The notes under the pieces were generated by a model, which made no database searches, was not told the origin of the DNA, and worked only from the letters and a program-made list of their open reading frames with translations. Position numbers and translations under genes: made by a program. From the NCBI GenBank assembly GCA_036389335.1, contig DASVQC010000108.1, positions 16,440 through 80,439 on the forward strand: DNA of 64,000 bases. Direction: 5' to 3'. Each line of letters opens with the position of its first letter. Within the stretch, counting starts at the first letter, position 1. Below, piece after piece: positions 53,953 through 61,161 of this stretch. Source of the stretch: JAIVGV01 sp036389335. GTDB lineage: Bacteria > Acidobacteriota > Blastocatellia > Pyrinomonadales > Pyrinomonadaceae.

Positions 53953-54528
53953 CTACTTACGCGCCGCGGCCTCGACGCTGCGCGTCGGGTCGGCCCCCTC
54001 CCACGTCACGTCGGCGGTCGGGCCGTAGGTCGAAGGCACGCCCTTCCCGAGCAGGCGCAGGTAGACGGTGAGCTGCGTGCGGTGGTGCGCGGTGTGGAGG
54101 ACGCGCCGCCAGAAAATCCAGATGCGCTCGCGCCGCACGTCGAAGAAGGGCACGACTTCGAGCCACCACGCCTCCTGTTTTCCGGCGAGGCGGGCGAGGC
54201 GCGGCAGCGCGAGTTCGCGCAGGCGATCCGTGTAGTCGCGCGTCGTCTGGCCCTGCGGCGCGACTTCCGCCGCGGGGGGCTCGGCCAGCCCGAGGAACTC
54301 GCCGAAGAAGCGCCGCTCGGAGAGCAGTTGGTGCTTGAAGACGTCCTGCACGCTCGCGGAGCGCGGGTGCGGGCGGAACGCGAGATCGCCGTCGGCGAAC
54401 TCTCTCCAGACGGAGACGACCTTGTTCGTCTCGCTCGCGTAGGTGTCGGGCAGGTGCTGGAAGACGGGCGCGGAGGCGCGCGGCACTTCCGCGTCGGGGA
54501 TGGCGACGTGCGGGTAAGTCATCGGCAT
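53953..54528 (-). CDS. DinB-family protein
   Basis: A 191-residue four-helix protein; GGAGG precedes ATG 54528. Metal-ligand His candidates are in QDVFKHQLLSERRFFGEF and RVLHTAHHRTQLTVYLRL, the usual DinB/YfiT layout. Likely thiol-dependent detoxification or metal hydrolase; the substrate is unknown. Second DinB-fold gene of the window, distinct from the YfiT type at 39691. Confidence 0.8.
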   Translation of the reverse strand: MPMTYPHVAIPDAEVPRASAPVFQHLPDTYASETNKVVSVWREFADGDLAFRPHPRSASVQDVFKHQLLSERRFFGEFLGLAEPPAAEVAPQGQTTRDYTDRLRELALPRLARLAGKQEAWWLEVVPFFDVRRERIWIFWRRVLHTAHHRTQLTVYLRLLGKGVPSTYGPTADVTWEGADPTRSVEAAARK

Positions 54529-54594
54529 CGCGTGATCCTCCGGGGGCGCGAAGATTAAGAGCGCGCTGTAAAACTGTTAGCCCGTCATGTTTTC

Positions 54595-54657
54595 TCTTCG
54601 CGCCGATGCGGCTCCGGCGTGAGATCAAATTTCACGCAAGGGCGTAAAGGCGTGAAG
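54595..54657. repeat. GCGTGA-hub hairpin, copy 4
   Basis: CTTCGCGCCGATGCGGCTCC then GGCGTGA-GATCAAAT-TTCACGCAAGGGC and GTAAAGGCGTGAAG: arms pair imperfectly around the family hub. It separates the FmdE-like and DinB genes, both on the minus strand. Confidence 0.65.
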
Positions 54658-54685
54658 GGGGCGCGGAGAAAATTTTTGACGCGGG

Positions 54686-55327
54686 CTAGAGTTTCCGGTA
54701 GTAGCCGCCCGAGGCGCAGGGGCGGCAGAGCGTTTCGCCCTCGCCGCCGCGCACCTCGCGCGCGTCGTTGACGCCCTCGCCGCAGCGCGCGCAGGTGGTG
54801 CGCGTGAGCGGGCGACCGGGCACGTCCGCCGCGCCGTAATCGACCGCCACGCGCTCCACTTTGAACAACTCTTCGTCCGCCGCCTCGCGGTAGGTGAGGA
54901 ACTGCCGCTCCTTCTTGCTCTCGATCTCCGGGTGACGTGCGTCGGCGAGCGCGCGCGACTCTTCGAGCGCGACGACCCTCACGGCCTTCTCCGTCTCCGT
55001 GTTGAAGAAGGTGGCGGCGACCTTCCCGTAGTCGAAATACTTGAGGCTGCGCTTCCCGAGCCGCGCGCCCGTGACCGCGCCCACGGCGTCGGCCATGCAG
55101 CGGTCGATCTCGACCCACACGATCAGCTTCTTCCGATCCGCCCCCCGCGGGTCGCTGACGCCGACGAGGCGGCAGCCGAGCACGGCCATGCGCGCGCCGA
55201 GCAGTTGCCCGGCGCACATGTGTCCGTGCAGCCGCCCGCACTCGGCGAGGAGATCGTCGAGCGTGAGCGCGTCAAGCCCGCGCCCGCCCGGTTCGACGGG
55301 CGCGTGTGCCGAGCCTTCGTGCGACAC
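54686..55327 (-). CDS. FmdE-family protein with C-terminal zinc finger
   Basis: A 213-residue protein from GTG 55327, AAGGAG eleven bases upstream. HGHMCAGQLLGARMAVLG is the FmdE signature; CMADAVGAVTGARLGKRSLK follows; a C-terminal ribbon has CARCGEGV and CRPCA. The family is named after formylmethanofuran dehydrogenase subunit E and is often found with molybdenum enzymes, but its function in non-methanogens is not known. It lies near the formate dehydrogenase genes, on the same strand. Confidence 0.85.
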   Translation of the reverse strand: MSHEGSAHAPVEPGGRGLDALTLDDLLAECGRLHGHMCAGQLLGARMAVLGCRLVGVSDPRGADRKKLIVWVEIDRCMADAVGAVTGARLGKRSLKYFDYGKVAATFFNTETEKAVRVVALEESRALADARHPEIESKKERQFLTYREAADEELFKVERVAVDYGAADVPGRPLTRTTCARCGEGVNDAREVRGGEGETLCRPCASGGYYRKL

Positions 55328-55360
55328 GAATTTTTAGACTCCTTCTAGCGATGACGATCC

Positions 55361-55404
55361 GTTAAAAGATGGTCTGCGCGGGAGAAGCGCCCCCCGCGCA
55401 GACC
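55361..55404 (-). terminator. Rho-independent terminator of the MHS transporter gene
   Basis: A perfect 12-bp stem (55371-55382 with 55393-55404, GGTCTGCGCGGG and complement), followed on the minus strand by ATCTTTT. It stands 38 bases beyond the transporter stop. Confidence 0.85.
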
Positions 55405-55441
55405 GTTGAAGTCGACCGGCCTCTCAGTATCTCACAAAACC

Positions 55442-57013
55442 TTAAGCGGGGCCTTCGATGTCCGACACGACGGGACGCCGCCCGTCCGTCTCGACCTCAC
55501 CCCAGATCAGCACGTGCTTGGTCTCCTTGAGCAGGAGCGAGCCGACGACGAAGGTGATGCTCGCGACGATCATCGGGTAGTAGAGCCCGGCGTAGATGTT
55601 GCCGGTCGCGGCGATGACCGAGAGCCCGATGAGCGGCAGCAGCCCCCCGAACACCCCGTTGCCGATGTGGTAGGGCAGCGAGAGCGCGGTGTACCTGATC
55701 TTGGCCGGGAAGGCCTCGACGAGGTAGGCGGCGATGGGGCCGTAAACCATCGTCACCCAGATCACCTGAATGAAGACGAGGAGGATCAGCTTCCACGCCG
55801 TCGGGTTGCCGATGAGGCTGTTGAAGTTCGTGTAGGGCAGCACCTTGGGCGCGGCCTGGAGCGCGCCGGAGGGGCCGACGGACTGGGGCGTCAGGCTGAT
55901 GGCCCCGGTGACGGCGTTGCGCTGCGAGGTGGCGGTCACGACGTTGGAGCCGGCGGTCGACTGCATCGCGCGGTAGATCGGGACGTAGGTGAGGACGGCC
56001 AAAAGACAGCCCGCCATGATGATCCACTTGCGCCCCACGCGGTCGGAGAGCGCGCCGAAGACGACGAAGAAAGGCATCCCCAGCAAGAGCGCGATGGCGA
56101 TGATGTAGTTGGCCGAGGTCGCGTTGACGTTGAGGATGGACTGAAGGTAGAAGAGCGCGTAGAACTGCCCCGTGTACCACACGACGCCCTGCCCGGCGGT
56201 CGCGCCGAAGAGCGAGATCAGCACGCGCCGCAGGTTCTCCCACTTCGTGAAGGCTTCCTTCAAGGGCGTCGCCGAGGTCATCCCAGCGCCCTTGATGTGC
56301 TGGAAGATGGGCGACTCCTTCATCTTCAGGCGGATGTAGAGCGAGACGGCGACGAGGAAGATCGAGATGATGAACGGGATGCGCCAGCCCGCGAACGAGC
56401 CCGTCTTGCCGGCGAACTGCTCGGGGCTCATCGTGTTCTGCACGATGAGGATGACGGCGAGCGAGACGAAGAGGCCGAGCGTCGCCGTGATCTGGATGAA
56501 GCTCGTGTAGAAGCCGCGCCTGTTGTCCGGCACGTGCTCGGCGACGTAGACGGCGGCGCCCCCGTACTCGCCGCCGAGGGCCAGACCCTGCAGCACGCGG
56601 ATGAGCAGCAGGATGATCGGCGCGGCGATGCCGATCTGCGCGTAGGTCGGCAGGAAGCCGATGAGGGCCGTCGCGCCGCCCATGATGAGCAGCGTCACGA
56701 GGAAGGCGTACTTGCGCCCGACCAAGTCGCCGATGCGCCCGAAGAAGAGCGCGCCGAAGGGGCGGACGACGAAGCCGACGGCGAAGGTCGCGAGGTACGC
56801 GATGTAGGCGAAAGTGTTGTTGCCCGGCGGGTAGAAGAGGGGCGAGATGATCGCCGCCAGGCTGCCGAAGATGTAGAAGTCGTACCACTCGATCATCGTG
56901 CCGACGGCGGAGGCGGCGATGACGGCCCAGATGTTGTAGTCGTGCTCGGCGCGGGCGCTGGCGTAACCTGCGGCGGCGGCGTTGGCCGCGACTGAAGTCG
57001 GTCGTTGAGCCAT
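55442..57013 (-). CDS. MHS-family major facilitator (metabolite:proton symporter)
   Basis: A 523-residue, 12-helix transporter; AAGGAG precedes ATG 57013. ASAVGTMIEWYDFYIFGSLA, RPFGALFFGRIGDLVGRKYA and ALGGEYGGAAVYVAEHVP are hallmarks of the MHS branch (ProP, KgtP, ShiA). A roughly 60-residue insertion rich in Ser/Thr/Ala lies between helices 8 and 9 (STAGSNVVTATSQRNAVTG region). Dicarboxylates or similar organic acids are the likely cargo; not determinable. Confidence 0.9.
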   Translation of the reverse strand: MAQRPTSVAANAAAAGYASARAEHDYNIWAVIAASAVGTMIEWYDFYIFGSLAAIISPLFYPPGNNTFAYIAYLATFAVGFVVRPFGALFFGRIGDLVGRKYAFLVTLLIMGGATALIGFLPTYAQIGIAAPIILLLIRVLQGLALGGEYGGAAVYVAEHVPDNRRGFYTSFIQITATLGLFVSLAVILIVQNTMSPEQFAGKTGSFAGWRIPFIISIFLVAVSLYIRLKMKESPIFQHIKGAGMTSATPLKEAFTKWENLRRVLISLFGATAGQGVVWYTGQFYALFYLQSILNVNATSANYIIAIALLLGMPFFVVFGALSDRVGRKWIIMAGCLLAVLTYVPIYRAMQSTAGSNVVTATSQRNAVTGAISLTPQSVGPSGALQAAPKVLPYTNFNSLIGNPTAWKLILLVFIQVIWVTMVYGPIAAYLVEAFPAKIRYTALSLPYHIGNGVFGGLLPLIGLSVIAATGNIYAGLYYPMIVASITFVVGSLLLKETKHVLIWGEVETDGRRPVVSDIEGPA

Positions 57014-57102
57014 GGGGCGTTGCTCCTTACGAAAGTCCAGAGGGTGTGTGAGGGCGCGGCGCGCGCCGCCGTCGGGAGACTCGCGCGCCGCGCCCGTCGC
57101 GA

Positions 57103-59130
57103 TCAGAAGGTAAAGATCGTCGCGAACTCGGAGCGGACGTCGTGCGTCTCGCGCGAGGGGATGCCGCGGAAGAGCGGGAGGCCCCCGAAGTCGAAGCGCG
57201 AGGCGTTGGCCGCGCGCGTGCGGAAGAGCGACTCTTCGAGCGCGAAGGTGACGAACGAGTTCAGCTTGTAGAAGAGGCTGCCCATCACGACGTCGCTCCT
57301 GCCGCGCCCGCCGAAGCGCCGCGCGTCGCGCGCCGTCGCCTGGTCGTAGCCGTAGTGCAGGTAGCCCGTCCAGCCCGCGTTGCGGCCCTTCGGGTCGGCG
57401 TCGAAGAGGCGCGAGAGCGGGAAGCCGAGGTTGATGAAGCCGCCCTGCCCGCGCACGGGGCGCTGCGGCGCGACCGTGGGCACGCCGCCCGACAAGCCGA
57501 AGACGACCGTGGACGAGCCGTCAATCGAGGCGGCGGTGGCCGTCGAAGTGAAGCCCGCCGTGTCGTTGAAGTTCGAGAGGAGCTGCCCGCCGAAGTAGAA
57601 GCGCAGGTCTTCGCCCGTGTAGTACTTCCCGATGACGGTGACGAAGCGGGTGGGGAGTTGCCACTCGGCGCTCAGGCCGTACTGGTTGCTGCCGACCCGC
57701 GCGCCCGAGGGGAACGCCGCGCGGAACGCCGCCGGCACGTTCGCCGCCGTGACGATGGCCTCGCGGCGGCCCTGCATGAAGCTGACGATCAACTGCGCGG
57801 GCACGACGCCCGGCGCGCGGTCGAGCTGGAACTGCGCGACGAAGCGGCCCTGAATGTTGGGCCGCTCGGAGTCGGGCCCCTGCCGCTCGCCGAAGCCGAG
57901 CTGATCGGCGACGTTGGCGGGGAGGTTCCCCGCCGTCGGGATGACGAGCGCGATCTCGGGCTGGAACTTCCACGCGCGCTTGCCGCCCGCCCGGTAGTCG
58001 AAGCCGAAGCGGAACTGCGGGACGCGCTCGTAGATGTTGCCGTAGCCGAGGTGGAAGCCGGTCGTCTCGATGGTGTTCGGGACGGTCGAGGAGCCGAAGG
58101 GCGACCAGTCTTGGCCGAAGAGGGCGAAGCCGACCGTCCTCTCGCCGAAGGAGCGGTCGATGCGCGCCCAGGCGAGCCGGATCGACGGCTGGCTCGAACG
58201 GATCGAGGAGATGTTGCGGTTGTTGGCGCGCGTGAAGTCGCCCTCGAAGTCGAACTCCAAGCGGCCCGTGATGACCGTCCTCGGGGCCGGGTCGAGCCAC
58301 TCGAAGTTCGCGCCGAAGCGGAAGGAGCGCGCCTTTAAGTGAAACTCCGGAGAGGCGTCGGGGCCGGTGTCGCCGCCGAAGAGCGGCAGCGGGAAATCGT
58401 TGCCGGCGGGCGACGACGAGTCGTGGACGAGGCTCGCCTTGAAGAACCCGTAAGGCTTGACGCGCGCGCCCGCGCCGAGCTTGATGTCGGGGATCAGCCC
58501 CTCGCGCTTCGGCGGATCGACTTGCAGCACGCGCAGCGGCGCGACCGCCGCGATCACGGCTGGGGCCGCGGGCGCTTGCGTCTTCTCGGGCGTGCCTTCG
58601 GGGCGCTGCGTCTGCTGCGTGCTCTGCGGGCTCTGCGCCGCGACCTCGGCCTTCGGGGCGGGCTGTGCGGCGTCGGCGCGCACGGCCTCGTACTCCGCGG
58701 ACGAGAGCAGCCCCTTGTCGCGCAGCAGCGCGGCCAGACGATCACGCTGCTCGGCGGCGCTGCCCGCGCCGCCGACCGAGCGCGCCTCTTCCGCGCTCAG
58801 CACGCCCTTGGCGACGAGCACGCGCACGAGCGGATCGGCCACGCCCGCGGCGGGATCGGCGGCGGCGGGCGCGTCGGGCGTCGTCGTAGTTTTAGACCCG
58901 TCGGACGCCGCAGGTTTGGCGTCGTCGGACTTGGCGGGCGCGTCGGGCTTCTTTTTCTTATCATTCTTATCGTCGCTGTCCAAGTTAGGCACGCTGACCT
59001 CGGCGAGCGTCGCGTCGCGGGAGGCGTTTGATTGCGCGGAGGGGCCATCGGACTGCGCCCGCGCGGCGAGCGGCGCGAGCGCGAGCAGCAGGGCGAAGGC
59101 GAGTTGAAGCTTGAGGGATCGAGTCATCAT
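57103..59130 (-). CDS. Outer-membrane beta-barrel porin
   Basis: A 675-residue protein with a signal peptide ending ARAQ, a Lys/Asp/Ala-rich periplasmic part containing two similar helical motifs (LVRVLVAKGVLSAEEARSV and DRLAALLRDKGLLSSAEYEA), and then an approximately 450-residue barrel of alternating beta strands ending in the C-terminal Phe expected for BamA recognition (FATIFTF). The barrel sequence resembles phosphate/anion-selective porins of acidobacteria, but selectivity is not predictable. Next to the MHS transporter on the same strand. Confidence 0.82.
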   Translation of the reverse strand: MMTRSLKLQLAFALLLALAPLAARAQSDGPSAQSNASRDATLAEVSVPNLDSDDKNDKKKKPDAPAKSDDAKPAASDGSKTTTTPDAPAAADPAAGVADPLVRVLVAKGVLSAEEARSVGGAGSAAEQRDRLAALLRDKGLLSSAEYEAVRADAAQPAPKAEVAAQSPQSTQQTQRPEGTPEKTQAPAAPAVIAAVAPLRVLQVDPPKREGLIPDIKLGAGARVKPYGFFKASLVHDSSSPAGNDFPLPLFGGDTGPDASPEFHLKARSFRFGANFEWLDPAPRTVITGRLEFDFEGDFTRANNRNISSIRSSQPSIRLAWARIDRSFGERTVGFALFGQDWSPFGSSTVPNTIETTGFHLGYGNIYERVPQFRFGFDYRAGGKRAWKFQPEIALVIPTAGNLPANVADQLGFGERQGPDSERPNIQGRFVAQFQLDRAPGVVPAQLIVSFMQGRREAIVTAANVPAAFRAAFPSGARVGSNQYGLSAEWQLPTRFVTVIGKYYTGEDLRFYFGGQLLSNFNDTAGFTSTATAASIDGSSTVVFGLSGGVPTVAPQRPVRGQGGFINLGFPLSRLFDADPKGRNAGWTGYLHYGYDQATARDARRFGGRGRSDVVMGSLFYKLNSFVTFALEESLFRTRAANASRFDFGGLPLFRGIPSRETHDVRSEFATIFTF

Positions 59131-59263
59131 GTCAGCCTCACTTTCGTTAGAGCCGTCAGGACTGAGAGAACCCAGAGATGAAGAGGGGCGGGCGCAGGAG
59201 ACGCCCCGCGCGCGCCGCCCCGAACCGACTGTGAGAGGTCAAGAACCGTTGCGAAACTGTAGG

Positions 59264-59283
59264 GGGCGGGGCGAGCCCCGCCC
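59264..59283. repeat. GGGCGGGGC hairpin between porin and fdhI
   Basis: GGGCGGGGC (59264-59272) and GCCCCGCCC (59275-59283) are exact complements around GA. With the flanking TGTAGGGGGCGGGG it matches the start of the terminator at 38971. It may end the fdh transcript although no T-run follows on the minus strand. The rest of the 59131-59383 spacer shows no gene. Confidence 0.5.
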
Positions 59284-59383
59284 GCCGTGTGATTAAAACT
59301 CACGTCGCGCGCGGCGCTGCGACGCGGGCGGGGATGAGCCCCGCGCCCGCCGCCGCGCCGAGCGTCAAGTCGGGCAACGCCCC

Positions 59384-60205
59384 TTAGCGTCGGGGCGGAT
59401 CGGCGGCGCGCGTGTCGCGCTCGCGCGCGTCCTGCTCGCGCTCCCAAGTCTGCATGGCGCGCGCGCGCTCCGACTGCCGCCGCCGCGCCTGCTCGTAGTC
59501 CTCGCGCGGGTCGCGCCCCGTGACGTCGGCGTACCACGCGGGGTGGTGCGTCCAGGCCCACTCCTCCGTCACCGTGCCGTCAGTCATGGACTGGAACGTG
59601 CCGGGCTGCGCCGCCGTGCCCTCGTAGACGTGGACGATGAACCCGGCGAGCATCACGAGACCGGCGATGTCGTGCACGACGTAAGAGAGGGCGACGAGCC
59701 AGCGCGGGAAGATGTTGTCGAGCCACATCGGGACGCCGGAGAGGAGGAAGAGCACGCCGCTCGCGACGATGAGCCAGAAGTAGAGCTTCTGCCCGCCGTT
59801 GAAGAAGCCCACGTCCGGGGCTTCGACCTTCTCCCTGTTCGAGACGTAGTCCTTGATGCGCCGCGTCCAACGCCGGTCGGCCTCGGTCCACGCCATCGGG
59901 GCCATCCAGTTGAGGAACTGGAAGAAGAAGGCGATGTCGAAGAGCAGGCCGAACCACGGGTGGAGGAAGCGCGTCATGGGGCCGCCGCCGAAGAGCGGGG
60001 TGAGCCAGCGGTAGAGCCACGGCGAGTAGATGGCGAAGCCGGAGAGCAGCGAGAGGACGAAGAAGATCGCCACCGACCAGTGCAGCACGCGCGTGTAGAC
60101 CGGGTGGCGCAGAAGCTCGCCGCGGTGCACGACCGTGTGACCGTGGCGGCCCGCCTCGCGCCTCGCCTCCGCGTCGAAGCGTTCGACCCGTGTGGAAGTG
60201 CTCAT
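59384..60205 (-). CDS. fdhI: Formate dehydrogenase cytochrome b subunit (gamma)
   Basis: A 273-residue membrane subunit that takes electrons from the iron-sulfur subunit to quinone. Four membrane helices; heme-ligand candidates His in RVLHWSVAIFFVLSLLSG and in HDIAGLVMLAGFIVHVYEG. ATG 60205 overlaps the fdhB stop (ATGA). The C-terminal 40 residues are an Arg-rich tail absent from enteric FdoI. Third gene of the operon. Confidence 0.9.
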   Translation of the reverse strand: MSTSTRVERFDAEARREAGRHGHTVVHRGELLRHPVYTRVLHWSVAIFFVLSLLSGFAIYSPWLYRWLTPLFGGGPMTRFLHPWFGLLFDIAFFFQFLNWMAPMAWTEADRRWTRRIKDYVSNREKVEAPDVGFFNGGQKLYFWLIVASGVLFLLSGVPMWLDNIFPRWLVALSYVVHDIAGLVMLAGFIVHVYEGTAAQPGTFQSMTDGTVTEEWAWTHHPAWYADVTGRDPREDYEQARRRQSERARAMQTWEREQDARERDTRAADPPRR

Positions 60206-61143
60206 GGCCTCTCCTCCCTCTTCGCCGCCGCCTCGTCGGGCCGCTCGTCGATGATCGGCTCGGCTTCGGGCTGCGGCATCTTCGGCCCGGCGACGATGCG
60301 GTGGAAGAAGACCGCGAAGACGCCGAGGAACGCCATGGCGAGCCCCGTCGGCTTGGCGAGCCACTTCCAGACGGTGTAGCTCGGCGGGATGACGGGGTTG
60401 ACTGGCAGGCCGCCGTAGCGTTCGGGCCGCGTGATGTCGTGCAGCACGTAGATGACGTGCGTGCCGCCGACCGACTGCGGATCGTAGACGCCCGCGTTCG
60501 GCATCACGAAATCGCCCTGCGCCTCCTTCGACTTCAGTTGGGCGACGCGCGCGTTGGCGAGCGAGAGCATGTCGTCCTTCGTGCCGAAGTGCAGACACCC
60601 GGTCGGGCACGCCTTGATGCACGCCGGCTCCAGCCCCTCGCCGACGCGGTCGGAGCAGAGCGTGCACTTGTAGACCTTCTTCGTCCGCTCGTTGAACTTC
60701 GGGATGTCGAAGGGGCAGCCGGAGATGCAGTAGCCGCAGCCGATGCAGTTCTCCTGCTGGAAATCGACGATGCCGTTCTGGTACTGGACGATGGCCCCGT
60801 CCGCCGGGCAGGCGCGCAGGCAGCCCGGATCGGCGCAGTGCATGCACTGATCCTTGCGCATCAGCCACGCCGTGTTGCCGTCGCGCTCCTCCTCGGCGAA
60901 CTTGATCAGGTTCCAGTAGTTCCACTCCGTGTGCGCCATCGTCTGGTAGGTGTTGTCGAAGGTCGTCTCGCGGAACGGGTGATCGTTCCACTCGACGCAC
61001 GCCACCTCGCACGCCTTGCAGCCGATGCAGGTCGTCACGTCGATGTACTTGGCGACCTGCTCCTGCCGCTGCGTGCCCCTGCCGGGCACGGGGCCGGGGT
61101 GAGCCGAGATCTGCTGTACCTGCAACACTCGTTCGTCGCTCAT
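60202..61143 (-). CDS. fdhB: Formate dehydrogenase iron-sulfur subunit (beta)
   Basis: A 313-residue ferredoxin-like subunit with four 4Fe-4S cluster motifs: CIGCKACEVAC, CMHCADPGCLRAC, CIGCGYCISGC and CTLCSD...CIKAC. A single C-terminal membrane helix (about 265-285, LAMAFLGVFAVFFHRIVAG) anchors it, as in FdnH/FdoH. GGGAGGG precedes the ATG. It stands 18 bases after fdhA and overlaps fdhI. Confidence 0.94.
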   Translation of the reverse strand: MSDERVLQVQQISAHPGPVPGRGTQRQEQVAKYIDVTTCIGCKACEVACVEWNDHPFRETTFDNTYQTMAHTEWNYWNLIKFAEEERDGNTAWLMRKDQCMHCADPGCLRACPADGAIVQYQNGIVDFQQENCIGCGYCISGCPFDIPKFNERTKKVYKCTLCSDRVGEGLEPACIKACPTGCLHFGTKDDMLSLANARVAQLKSKEAQGDFVMPNAGVYDPQSVGGTHVIYVLHDITRPERYGGLPVNPVIPPSYTVWKWLAKPTGLAMAFLGVFAVFFHRIVAGPKMPQPEAEPIIDERPDEAAAKREERP

Positions 61144-61161
61144 TTCTCGTCCCTCCCCTCT

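Noticed and set aside
55406..56995. Plus-strand frame opposite the MHS transporter
   Set aside because: Acidic/Arg-rich shadow with no domain; the minus strand gives a clear 12-helix transporter.
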